Source: Eubacteriales Family XIII. Incertae Sedis bacterium (GTDB taxonomy: Bacteria; Bacillota; Clostridia; Peptostreptococcales; Anaerovoracaceae). Taken from it: a DNA stretch of 33,019 nt. Below, piece by piece: positions 1 through 9,285 of the stretch (positions are counted from its first letter, which is position 1; each line of letters begins with the position of its first letter). The stretch is from contig JAIRPE010000101.1 in assembly GCA_031257175.1 (NCBI GenBank), forward strand, positions 1 to 33,019, written 5' to 3'. A program made the position numbers and the translations under genes. The notes under the pieces are model-generated. The model made no database searches and was not told the DNA's origin. It was given only the letters and a program-made list of their open reading frames with translations.

Positions 1-2
1 AT

Positions 3-80
3 GGGCCCGACGCGAGGAAACCGCCCCGAGGCGCCGCGCTGGCAAGCCTGATGGCCGCCCTGCTGGCAAGAGCGGGATAA
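3..80 (+). CDS. Possible 3' end of an upstream CDS truncated by the window edge (..GPDARKPPRGAALASLMAALLARAG*)
   Basis: Open frame from the window edge to TAA at 78-80; too short to identify. Confidence 0.25.
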   Translation, partial: GPDARKPPRGAALASLMAALLARAG

Positions 81-183
81 GACGGCGGGAGAGCCAGTCC
101 GGCGGCCCCCTCCCGTGCCCCGCCATCGTCCGAATACCTTTCACGTCGAATTCTCCTAAATATAGTAAATAACGACATAATAA

Positions 184-192
184 TGGTATAAT
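184..192 (+). promoter_or_regulatory. Candidate extended -10 promoter (TGGTATAAT) for the GH31 gene
   Basis: TGG at 184-186 followed by consensus TATAAT at 187-192 in an AT-rich patch; no clear -35. Confidence 0.45.
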
Positions 193-433
193 ACCTATAG
201 TGGATACATGAAACAGTTTGACTTTTTCCCATGGGACAGATCCTGAAAAAACTGTTTCTGCCCGGCGACCGACTTAAAATTTGATGAGGCACGGAGGGAA
301 AAGCGGCACGGCAAGAATCACAAGGCGATGTCGGAGGATAGGTTTTTTGAAGTCCCCCGCAGGAGGCTTCAGTTTTAGGGGCCAGTCGGCGCGGGAAGCG
401 CCGTCTCCCTTGAAAAGGAAAGGAAGGTTTTTT

Positions 434-3400
434 ATGGGAAATTTAAAAAAACTCATGAGTATCGTGACGGCTTGCGCCACGCTTTTTGGCGCACAGACTT
501 TCGTATCCGCCTCTCCGTTGCCTGACGCCTCGACCGCCCAGTCGATAAACCTCGACTTAGGAGGCGCGAAGCTGAAGATCCAGGCATATGCGGACGACAT
601 TGTGCGTGTCCGGTATTCGCCGGACGGTAATTTCCTGACGAAGGATTTTGATGACGACAGGTACATAGCCACGTTCGTTGACCCAAAAGCCGACTTGGCG
701 CCGATAGACATGCAAATAACCGATGACGGCGCGGTTGTAACCGCCAAAACCGCCAAGCTGGACATCAGGGTGAACAAATCGACGGGCGCGGTTTCTTACT
801 ATGACAAGGAAGGCGCCCTTATACTGGCCGAAAAGGATCGAACATTCAGTCCTGCCGGAGTCGGCGGCCGGGATGTTTTCAGCGTGACCCAGCGGTTCAG
901 CTCGCCTGCCGCGGAGCGCCTGTATGGCTTCGGCAACGTAAATGAAAAACTCGGGCTCAAAGGCGATAATGTTTCTGTCCGCCAGACGAACACAGGGAAA
1001 CGTACGCCTATGTTCGTGTCGAACCTTGGTTACGGCATACTGTTTGACATGACTTCAAACGGTTCGCTTAACTGGGCGGACGGCAACGCCACGTATGGCT
1101 ATACGGCCAGCGCCGCCGACTCGATGGATTACTACTTCTTCTACGGCCCCGAAGCGGATGCTGTTGTCGCGGATTACCGCAAGGTGACAGGTCAGGCCAC
1201 CATGCTGCCTAAGAGCGCGTTCGGCTACACCCAGTCGCGCAACCGCTATGCGTCGCAGACGGAGCTTGTCAGCATAGTCAACCAGTTCAGAGAGAAAAAG
1301 ATACCGCTTGACACGATAGTGATCGACTACTACTGGTGGAACGGGGGGTTCAACAACATAATGGAGGCAAGCTCCAACTGGAACAACCTCGCAGGCACGA
1401 TGAACACGTTGCACGATAAAAATGTGTCTGCGTCTATATCCATCTGGCCCTCCTTTGATCTGGGGACTACGACGTCCAATTACTTGCAGTCCAACTATCC
1501 GGGGATACTTCTGACATCCGACAGCGGCGGATTCGGCGGCACGCGTTACGATCCGTCGTCTGACGCGTACAGAAAAGCTTACTGGAAGCTTATCAATGAC
1601 CATGTTTTCAGCAAAGGCTTGGATTCTATCTGGCTTGACGCATGTGAGCCGGAAGCGGGCACGTGGGCTTCGAACGGGACGAATTTGCAGGTAGCCTACG
1701 GAAACGCGCGTCCGATCGGCGCTATATACCCGTTATTGACTAACAAGGGCGTTTATGAGGGGCAACGCTCCGAACCCGGCAACACGAAGCGCGTTAACTC
1801 TCTGTCCAGGGGCGCGGTCGCGGGCATACAGCGCTACGGGATCCAGAGCTGGTCGGGCGACATCGCGTCCGGCTTCGATTCGTTGCGGGCGGAAATCAAA
1901 GGCGTCCTCAACTTCTCAGCGGCAGGACTCCCATATTTCTCGACGGACACGGGCGGATATTTCACTTTTAACAGCGCTGACGGGAACGGGCGGGAGATGT
2001 TTCTGCGCTGGCTCCAGTTCTCGACGTTCAACAGCATTATGCGCGTACATGGCGAGAACGCCGGCGGCGGCAATAACCGTGAGCCGTGGCAGTTCGGCGG
2101 CGAATACGAAAAATATATCACGAGTTACATAAACCTGCGCGAGAGGCTTATGCCGTATACCTATTCGCTGGCAGGGAAGGTCACGCAGGACGGGTACACC
2201 ATGGTGCGTCCGTTGGTGTTCGATTTCAGGCAGGACGCGGACGCGATAAATGTTCAGGATCAATTTATGTTCGGGCCGTCGCTCCTCGTAAACCCCGTTT
2301 ACACGTTGGGCCAACGGGAAAAGAGCATTTATCTCCCTGCCGGGCGGTGGGTGGATTTCTGGACTGGCGTTGCCACGTCGAGCGCGGGGCAGACGTTCAC
2401 GGCGAAAGCCCCCCTTGACAAATTGCCGCTGTTCGTGAAGGCCGGCTCGATCATTCCTATGGGCCCGTTCATCCAGTACGCCGAAGAATCGGCCGATCCG
2501 ACGGAAATCCGCGTGTATATGGGCGATAACGGCAAGTTCACGCTCTACGAAGACGAAGGCGGCAACTATAACTACGAGCAAGGCAAGTTTTCCGAGATTC
2601 CCTTCGAATGGGACGAGGCTTCTAAGACCCTCAAAATAGGGGCTCGTTCGGGAAGCTTTGACGGAATGTTGGAGAATCGCGTGTTTAACCTGGTTTTCGT
2701 TCAGCCGGGATACGGCACGGGAGTAGATCTGTCATCGAAATATCAGGCGACCGTGAATTATGACGGGAATGCGGCACAGGCGGTTTTTAACCCTGACTGG
2801 AAAATTCCGCTTCCTCCCATAGACCCGGAAACCCTGCCCAAGCCCGAACCTGCCCCAAAACCGCTGACTGCGGCAAAATCCATGGTAGGAGAGTGGTTGT
2901 TTGAGGAAGGCGAGGGACTGCGCATAAAGGACACGTCCGGCCATTTCAACGACGGCGGGTTGGTGACGTCGGACTCAAATGTCTGGAGGGAAGGCAAGTC
3001 GGGCCTGGCCCTAAATTACACTGGCGGCGGGAACACGTTTGTTCAGGCGAACAATAGCGAATCTTTGCAAATCACGAATGAAGTCACTTTTTCAGGATGG
3101 ATTTACCCGCAGTCAGGCAGTTCCAATTTCAGGTTCATTATGAGCAAAGGCGGCAATGACGGCCCCAACCCTGGGTATCCCGGATTTTGCCTGCTCCTGG
3201 CCAATAACGCTAACAACAGGCTGCAGTTGGAGATGCAGACGGCAAAAAACGCGTCAGGAGCCACGAGCAAATCGACCATTGCCATGTCAAGCGGCAGCAT
3301 TCCCTATGACCAATGGACGCATGTGGCGTTTACTTGGAAAGGAGCGGCGGCAGGAGGCGACGGGATTGCTCGAATTTATGTCAACGGCGCGCAGGCGGCT

Positions 3401-5782
3401 TCCGGAAGTTTCAGCGGCCCGATTGGCGTGAACGACGAGCCGCTCAATATTGGACGCAACAGCGCCAATAACAGCGGCTATCCGCTATGTTTCTATGGCT
3501 CTATTGACGAGGCGCGTCTGTTTAATTACGCGCTGACCCAAGATGACATAGTCAAGCTTGCCAATATGCAAAACGTTTCCGCGCCCAATCCCCGGAATAT
3601 AAGCGTCACGCCCGGCGATTCCGCTTTGACCGTGACATGGGACGATCCCGTTGAAGCTTCGCTTGAGCGCGTAATAGTTTCATGCGCCCCCCATGACGGC
3701 GGCGCCCCTATGGTGTTCAATGTGCCAAAAGGCGTCGGATCGCAGGCGATAACAGGATTGGAAAATGGGAAATACTACCAAGTGCTTCTCCAGTCTGTTC
3801 TGAGCGGCGGAATGACTTCAGAGGGCGTATATGTCGTCGGTCGCGCCGCGCCGTACATGTCCGCCGTTGAAAACGCCGTTATTTATGACAGCGACGTATA
3901 TGGGTATGTCGTAAACAATTCCGGTCGGAGTCTTAGCGGCAAAGTCAAGGCTGAAGTGTTTGAAGGAGGCGTAGAGCCTGTAAAAACGACGATTTTGGAC
4001 AATTTCATTGTCGCTGGAATGGATATGCTTAGGTTTAAGGCGGATATTGGCGATTTTGTAAGCGGGCAGACAGTGAAGCTTTCCTTCGTCGATGAAAACG
4101 GCGAGGCTCTTTCGGGAACAGTGACGCTTGTTCGCCGTCAGACGGTTCCGCCGATTGACCCTGACATGTTGCCGAAGCCGGATCTTCCGTCGGTCGTGAA
4201 ACCGGACGCGCCCGCCAGGGCTATGGTCGGCGAATGGCTGTTCGAGGAAGGGACAGGCACGAAAATTAACGACACGTCCGGTCTTGGCAACGACGGCGTT
4301 CTAAAAGCCTCGAACGCGAACGTGTGGGCGGTAGGCGGCGGCAAACAGGGCTCGGCGTTGAACTATGCCGGCGGGGGCAACACGTTTGTGGAGATAGCGA
4401 ACGGCGAATCGTTGCAAATCGCGGACGAGATAACGTTTTCAGGTTGGATACGCCCGTCGAGCGGCAACTCCGGCTACAGATTCATCGCCGCCAAGGGCGG
4501 CAACGACAGCGGCCATCCGGGATATTGCCTGTTGTTGCAGAACAACGCAAACAACAGGATTCAACTGGAGATACAAACGCCTAGGAACAGTTCCGGCGCC
4601 ACTGTGAAATCGACGGTCGCCGCTAACGCCAACATACCCTACGACCAATGGTCGCACGTGGCGTTCACATGGAAAGGCCAGGCGGCCGGAGGTGATAGCG
4701 TCGCAAGGTTGTACGTCAATGGGGCTGAGGTCGGCAGCGGGAGTTTCGTCGGGCCGATAGGAGTCAATGACGAGCCGCTGAACATCGGTCGCAACAGCAC
4801 GAATAACGCCGGATACCCACTGTGCTTTTACGGGCTTATCGATGAGACGAGACTGTTCAACTACGCGCTGACGCGGGACGAGATAGTGGAACTGGCAAAT
4901 ATGCGGAGAGTCACGGCGCTTAACCCGCAAAACGTAAAAATAGTTCCCGGCGACAAGAGCGTCGTGGTTACATGGGATGATCCTGACGAGGAATCCTTGG
5001 AGCGTGTCAATGTGGCCTGCGAGCCATACGCGGGCGGGACGGCGCAAAGCTTTTCGGTAGGCAAGGGCATCGAGACGCTCACGATAACCGGATTAGAAAA
5101 CGGTGAGTACTATCGGGTGCTTTTGCAGAGCGTTTTGGACGACGGGCGCACGTCAAGCGGCATATACGCCGTTGGAAAAGCCGCGCCGTTCCTAGCCGGA
5201 ATTGAGGCTGCGGTCACCCATGGCGATAAGCTTTATGGCTATGTGGTGAACAACGCGGCGACAAGCCTGAGCGGAAAGCTTGTGGCGGAAGTGTTCAAAA
5301 GCGGCGCCTCGACGCCGATAAAAACCGCCGTCGTCGAAGATTTGGCCATCGAGCCGTTGGGGATGACTAGCTTCGTGGCGGACTTGGGAGAATACGATGA
5401 CGATCAGAGCGTTAAAATTTCCTATATCAGCGGCACGGATGAAGATTTGGCTCAGCCTACGATCATCAGGCGTACTCTGATTTATGGCGGTTATTCTGAT
5501 TATCAGATATGCGGTTACGGTCTTTCGGAGGATTCTGTGGGAACGGTGACGGTTGTGGCGAAAGGCGGCCGCGCGGCATTTTTGATCGTCGCCGCCTACG
5601 ACGCGGCGGGCAGGCTCATAGACTCCAGAACCGCGAAGCTGTCACGGGCCGACAGCCCGAAGGCGTACGCCGTCGATTTCAGCTTAGTCGGCGCGGCGAG
5701 AGTCAGGGCGTTTATCTGGAGCGACACGTTTGCCCCATTAGCGGAGCCGTTGGATATAGCGTGGCGGAACAGGCAGAACTAG
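434..5782 (+). CDS. Secreted glycoside hydrolase family 31 (alpha-glucosidase/alpha-xylosidase-like) with two LamG-like and FN3-like C-terminal repeats
   Basis: Signal peptide MGNLKKLMSIVTACATLFGAQTFVSA; GH31 nucleophile-type motif SIWLDACEPEAG; SWSGDIASGFDSLRAEIKGVLNFSAAGLPYFSTDTGGYF; LFVKAGSIIP; two copies of MVGEWLFEEG..NIGRNS..LCFYG.IDE.RLFNYAL. The ATG at 434 fits the signal peptide better than the upstream ORF start at 281. Confidence 0.9.
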   Translation: MGNLKKLMSIVTACATLFGAQTFVSASPLPDASTAQSINLDLGGAKLKIQAYADDIVRVRYSPDGNFLTKDFDDDRYIATFVDPKADLAPIDMQITDDGAVVTAKTAKLDIRVNKSTGAVSYYDKEGALILAEKDRTFSPAGVGGRDVFSVTQRFSSPAAERLYGFGNVNEKLGLKGDNVSVRQTNTGKRTPMFVSNLGYGILFDMTSNGSLNWADGNATYGYTASAADSMDYYFFYGPEADAVVADYRKVTGQATMLPKSAFGYTQSRNRYASQTELVSIVNQFREKKIPLDTIVIDYYWWNGGFNNIMEASSNWNNLAGTMNTLHDKNVSASISIWPSFDLGTTTSNYLQSNYPGILLTSDSGGFGGTRYDPSSDAYRKAYWKLINDHVFSKGLDSIWLDACEPEAGTWASNGTNLQVAYGNARPIGAIYPLLTNKGVYEGQRSEPGNTKRVNSLSRGAVAGIQRYGIQSWSGDIASGFDSLRAEIKGVLNFSAAGLPYFSTDTGGYFTFNSADGNGREMFLRWLQFSTFNSIMRVHGENAGGGNNREPWQFGGEYEKYITSYINLRERLMPYTYSLAGKVTQDGYTMVRPLVFDFRQDADAINVQDQFMFGPSLLVNPVYTLGQREKSIYLPAGRWVDFWTGVATSSAGQTFTAKAPLDKLPLFVKAGSIIPMGPFIQYAEESADPTEIRVYMGDNGKFTLYEDEGGNYNYEQGKFSEIPFEWDEASKTLKIGARSGSFDGMLENRVFNLVFVQPGYGTGVDLSSKYQATVNYDGNAAQAVFNPDWKIPLPPIDPETLPKPEPAPKPLTAAKSMVGEWLFEEGEGLRIKDTSGHFNDGGLVTSDSNVWREGKSGLALNYTGGGNTFVQANNSESLQITNEVTFSGWIYPQSGSSNFRFIMSKGGNDGPNPGYPGFCLLLANNANNRLQLEMQTAKNASGATSKSTIAMSSGSIPYDQWTHVAFTWKGAAAGGDGIARIYVNGAQAASGSFSGPIGVNDEPLNIGRNSANNSGYPLCFYGSIDEARLFNYALTQDDIVKLANMQNVSAPNPRNISVTPGDSALTVTWDDPVEASLERVIVSCAPHDGGAPMVFNVPKGVGSQAITGLENGKYYQVLLQSVLSGGMTSEGVYVVGRAAPYMSAVENAVIYDSDVYGYVVNNSGRSLSGKVKAEVFEGGVEPVKTTILDNFIVAGMDMLRFKADIGDFVSGQTVKLSFVDENGEALSGTVTLVRRQTVPPIDPDMLPKPDLPSVVKPDAPARAMVGEWLFEEGTGTKINDTSGLGNDGVLKASNANVWAVGGGKQGSALNYAGGGNTFVEIANGESLQIADEITFSGWIRPSSGNSGYRFIAAKGGNDSGHPGYCLLLQNNANNRIQLEIQTPRNSSGATVKSTVAANANIPYDQWSHVAFTWKGQAAGGDSVARLYVNGAEVGSGSFVGPIGVNDEPLNIGRNSTNNAGYPLCFYGLIDETRLFNYALTRDEIVELANMRRVTALNPQNVKIVPGDKSVVVTWDDPDEESLERVNVACEPYAGGTAQSFSVGKGIETLTITGLENGEYYRVLLQSVLDDGRTSSGIYAVGKAAPFLAGIEAAVTHGDKLYGYVVNNAATSLSGKLVAEVFKSGASTPIKTAVVEDLAIEPLGMTSFVADLGEYDDDQSVKISYISGTDEDLAQPTIIRRTLIYGGYSDYQICGYGLSEDSVGTVTVVAKGGRAAFLIVAAYDAAGRLIDSRTAKLSRADSPKAYAVDFSLVGAARVRAFIWSDTFAPLAEPLDIAWRNRQN
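2812..5490 (+). repeat. Intragenic tandem duplication (about 1.33 kb per unit: linker + LamG + FN3-like + beta domain)
   Basis: Unit 1 starts PPIDPETLPKP (~2813), unit 2 starts PPIDPDMLPKP (~4148); long collinear protein similarity, e.g. NIGRNSANNSGYPLCFYGSIDEARLFNYAL vs NIGRNSTNNAGYPLCFYGLIDETRLFNYAL. Confidence 0.85.
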
Positions 5783-5823
5783 AATCCCGAACCGTCTGTT
5801 TCGTGACGGAGCGAATACTGTCA

Positions 5824-5861
5824 GAGCCCACCGACGAACGAGTGCGGTCGTCGGTGGGCTC
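5824..5861 (+). terminator. Intrinsic-terminator-like hairpin after the GH31 gene
   Basis: Perfect 14-bp stem GAGCCCACCGACGA/TCGTCGGTGGGCTC; weak T-tract. Confidence 0.6.
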
Positions 5862-5889
5862 CACTTGAAAAGCGCGGTGTCCCCGCCCC

Positions 5890-6432
5890 TCAGTCCCCGT
5901 CCTCCCCGTAAGCCCCCACGGAGAAAACATACTCGCTCAACGGGTAGTCCAGGCGCTCCGAGAAGTCGTAGTAATGCGTGTCGCCGCCCAGCGCCTCCAG
6001 GCGGGCCAGGGTCAGGGCGTCCAATACGGAAACCCGCGACTCATCCCCCGTCACGGCGTTCTCGCAGGCCACGGCGCCCTCCTCCAGGAACCAGCCCCTG
6101 AAGCGGAAAAACTCCTCGGCGTAGCTTCGCAGGCTCTCTTCCCGCGACGAGCCCTTCCCCGCCAGATCCGCCAGCCCGGTGAGGTTCTGGCCTATGGCGC
6201 TCATCAGGGAATGCAGCTCCACCTGATCGTCGGGCATGTTCTCCAGCATGTCCTGGAAATAGCCCTCCGTCAGCTCCGAGAGCGCGTGGGCGTCCGCCCC
6301 CGAGAAAAGGAGGAAAATCGGCTCGAAGGGTATGTCCGCCTCGGCCTCGACCAGGGCGGCGAACTGCTCAAAAAAAGAAAACCCCCCAGGCTCGTCGATT
6401 TCAACCAATTCCATCAGATCGCTCAGCTCCAA
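5890..6432 (-). CDS. Uncharacterised acidic protein (180 aa) downstream of murI
   Basis: Open frame, TTG start with a GGGAGGA ribosome-binding site just upstream; co-directional with murI with a ~30-nt gap. Confidence 0.7.
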   Translation of the reverse strand: MELSDLMELVEIDEPGGFSFFEQFAALVEAEADIPFEPIFLLFSGADAHALSELTEGYFQDMLENMPDDQVELHSLMSAIGQNLTGLADLAGKGSSREESLRSYAEEFFRFRGWFLEEGAVACENAVTGDESRVSVLDALTLARLEALGGDTHYYDFSERLDYPLSEYVFSVGAYGEDGD

Positions 6433-6461
6433 GATTTTCCTCCCGTCCCCCTGCGGCCGTT

Positions 6462-7301
6462 TCAGCCCGTCTGCGTCCTCAGCGTCTGCCGCTTGTCCAG
6501 GTTGATGCTCCGAATCACGATGTCGTACTCAGTGTCCTCAAAAATCCTGTCCACCATCCGCACGAAATTCTCCGACAGGTCGCTGGCGAAAAACGTGTGT
6601 TCCCCCACCCTCGGGCCTGCGTGGAGGCGGTTCGCGTCCAGGGACTCCAGTATACTGGACAAAATCTCCTCGGACGGGTCGATAATCCTCAGCCCTGGGT
6701 ATATCCTCTCGATGTTCCGCCTGATCAACGGGTAGTGGGTGCAGCCCAGCACCAGCGTGCCGACGCGGCTCTCGGCGAAAAAGGAGTCCAGGTAGTGCCT
6801 TATGGTCAAGTCCATTATCTCGCTCTGGATGATACCCTCCTCGATGAGGGGCACGAAGGCGGGGCAGGGCTTCTGATATATGTCCAGCCCGTCGTTCTTC
6901 GACAGTATCTTCCTCCGGTAGGCGTTGCTGTGTATGGTCGCTCTGGTGCCGATGATGCCCACGCGGTGCCTCGCGGCGCAGGTTTCCGCCACCTTGCGGG
7001 CGGCAGGGCTTATTATCCCCAAAATAGGTATGGTCGGATGCCGCTCGCGCAGGTCGGCCAGGCAAGTGGCGCTGATGGTGTTGCAGGCGATGATAATCAT
7101 CTTCACGCCGTTCTCCGCCAAAAAATCCGTGATTTCCAGCGAGAACGCCTTTATGGTGGACACGGCCTTAGACCCGTAGGGGGTGCGGGCGGTGTCGCCG
7201 AAATATATTATTTCCTCGTTCGGCAGGGCCGTCATGATGTAGGGCAAGCACGTCAATCCTCCCAGACCTGAGTCGAAAATCCCTATAGGGCGGTCATCCA
7301 T
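6462..7301 (-). CDS. murI: Glutamate racemase
   Basis: MDDRPIGIFDSGLGGLT; ACNTISAT; GCTHYPL motifs. Start set at the ATG at 7301 rather than the long ORF start at 7430. Confidence 0.95.
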   Translation of the reverse strand: MDDRPIGIFDSGLGGLTCLPYIMTALPNEEIIYFGDTARTPYGSKAVSTIKAFSLEITDFLAENGVKMIIIACNTISATCLADLRERHPTIPILGIISPAARKVAETCAARHRVGIIGTRATIHSNAYRRKILSKNDGLDIYQKPCPAFVPLIEEGIIQSEIMDLTIRHYLDSFFAESRVGTLVLGCTHYPLIRRNIERIYPGLRIIDPSEEILSSILESLDANRLHAGPRVGEHTFFASDLSENFVRMVDRIFEDTEYDIVIRSINLDKRQTLRTQTG

Positions 7302-7437
7302 CGCTTCCCCTTTCTGACGCCGGCCTCCAACTAAAACGCCCCGCGCCCCTGAACGCGGCTCCCTCGGAGGGCCGCGCCCCATGGCGCGTTCGGGCTTTGC
7401 GGGCGGCGAGCGGCGCCTAGGGCGGCACATGCTCGAC

Positions 7438-7466
7438 TTAACACCCGTTATATATTATAATATAAT
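7438..7466 (+). promoter_or_regulatory. Sigma-70/sigma-A-type promoter for pepF: TTAACA-N17-TATAAT
   Basis: TTAACA 7438-7443, 17-nt spacer, TATAAT 7461-7466. Confidence 0.65.
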
Positions 7467-7487
7467 ATGAAAATGGAGGCAATCGCA

Positions 7488-9278
7488 ATGGAAAAAATTA
7501 AACAACGCCATGAGATAGAAGAAAAGCACAAGTGGGACCTGAGCGCCGTCTACGCGGACGAGGCGGGCTGGGAGCGGGATTTCGCGGAGACGGAGGCGGG
7601 CTCCGAGGCCTTCGCGGGATTTTCGGGCAAACTCGGCGGCGCGGCGCCCCTGCTGGCGGCGCTGGAGGAAAAAGACAGGCTGTGGCAGACGGCGGAAAGG
7701 ATTTTCGTCTACGCGCGGATGCGCAAGGACGAGGACAACCGCGAATCCAGATACCAGGCGCTGGCGGATCGGGCGCAGTCATTGATGGCCAGAGTCGCGT
7801 CCCGATTCTCCTTCTTCGTCCCCGAGATTTTGGAGCTTCCCGAGGCGACGTTGCGGGGATTTATGGATGAAGAGCCTAAATTAAGAAAATACGCCCATTA
7901 TTTCAATACATTGCTGAGAGAGAAGGCGCACATACTGTCAAAGCCCGAGGAAAGCCTCATAGCCCAGTATTCCGAAGTCACAGGCGCCACCAACGATATT
8001 TTCAGCATGATAAACAACGCGGACATGAAGTTCGGCACGGTCACGGATCAGAACGGCGAAGAGGCGGAATTGACCCACGGGAACTACGTGCTGTTTCTGG
8101 AATCCCCCGACAGAAGGACGCGGAAGGAGGCGTTTGAGAAGATGTACGGGGCCTACGCGAGGCAGCGCAACACCCTGGCGGCCACGTACAGCTACAACAC
8201 CAAGACGGACGCGGTGGCCGCCCGCGTCAGGAAATACCCGTCCTCGCTGGCGTCCGCGCTCTCGGGTGACAATATCCCGACCGCCGTGTACGACAACCTC
8301 ATAGAGGCGGTGGGCGCGCGGCTGGGGGCGCTGCACAGGTATATGGACGTGAGGCGCAGGTTGCTGGGAGTGGACGAGGTGCATATGTACGACGTGTACG
8401 TCCCGTTGTTCCAACGCGAGGAGCGGCACATACCCTTTGAGGAGGCGCTGTCCGTGATGAAAGAGGGGCTGGCCGTGCTGGGCGACGAGTACGTCTCCGT
8501 CATCGACGAGGCCGTGAGGGAGCGTTGGCTGGACGTGTACGAGAACGAGGGCAAGACCAGCGGCGCCTACTCCTTCGGCAGCTACGACAGCCGCCCGTAC
8601 ATATTGATGAATTACAAGGGGAAGCTGAAGGACGTGTTCACCCTGGCGCACGAGATGGGGCATTCCATGCATTCCTGGCACACCAGGAGGAACCAGCCTT
8701 TTATCTATGGCGGGCATTCCATCTTCACGGCGGAGGTGGCGTCCACGGTGAACGAGGCGCTGCTGATGCGCCATCTGCTGGAACGCGCCGACAGCCCGTC
8801 GGAGAAGAAGTACCTGCTGAACCTGCATATAGAGGAGTTCCGCACCACCCTGTTCCGCCAGACCATGTTCGCGGAATTCGAGCGGCTCACCCACGAGACC
8901 GTGGAGCGGGGCGGGGCGCTCACGGCGGACTTCCTCTCCGAAGAGTACCACAAGCTGAACGGGAAGTATTTCGGGGAGGCGGTGGCCAATGACGCGGAGA
9001 TCGCCATGGAATGGGCCAGGATACCGCACTTCTACAGGGCGTTTTACGTATACAAATACGCCACCGGCTATTCGGCGGCCACGGCCATAGCGAAGGGCAT
9101 AGCGGAGGGCGGAGCCCCGGCGAGGGACGCCTATATCGAGTTTTTAAAGACCGGGGAGAGCGACGACCCGATAGAATTGCTCAAAATCGCCGGGATTGAC
9201 ATGAGCAGGCCCGAGCCGGTCCTTCAGGCCATGGACCGCTTCGAGGCGTTGGTGGGGGAATTGGAAGCGATTTCGTGA
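7488..9278 (+). CDS. pepF: Oligoendopeptidase F (M3 family)
   Basis: Zinc protease motif TLAHEMGHSMHSW; M3 fold features. Start at ATG 7488 chosen because 7467 abuts the predicted -10; GGAGG at ~7476 upstream of 7488. Confidence 0.92.
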   Translation: MEKIKQRHEIEEKHKWDLSAVYADEAGWERDFAETEAGSEAFAGFSGKLGGAAPLLAALEEKDRLWQTAERIFVYARMRKDEDNRESRYQALADRAQSLMARVASRFSFFVPEILELPEATLRGFMDEEPKLRKYAHYFNTLLREKAHILSKPEESLIAQYSEVTGATNDIFSMINNADMKFGTVTDQNGEEAELTHGNYVLFLESPDRRTRKEAFEKMYGAYARQRNTLAATYSYNTKTDAVAARVRKYPSSLASALSGDNIPTAVYDNLIEAVGARLGALHRYMDVRRRLLGVDEVHMYDVYVPLFQREERHIPFEEALSVMKEGLAVLGDEYVSVIDEAVRERWLDVYENEGKTSGAYSFGSYDSRPYILMNYKGKLKDVFTLAHEMGHSMHSWHTRRNQPFIYGGHSIFTAEVASTVNEALLMRHLLERADSPSEKKYLLNLHIEEFRTTLFRQTMFAEFERLTHETVERGGALTADFLSEEYHKLNGKYFGEAVANDAEIAMEWARIPHFYRAFYVYKYATGYSAATAIAKGIAEGGAPARDAYIEFLKTGESDDPIELLKIAGIDMSRPEPVLQAMDRFEALVGELEAIS

Positions 9279-9285
9279 GGTGGCC

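Noticed and set aside
7938-9029. 363-aa minus-strand ORF opposite pepF
   Set aside because: Antisense shadow ORF, no recognisable domain or RBS; pepF has the HExxH motif.
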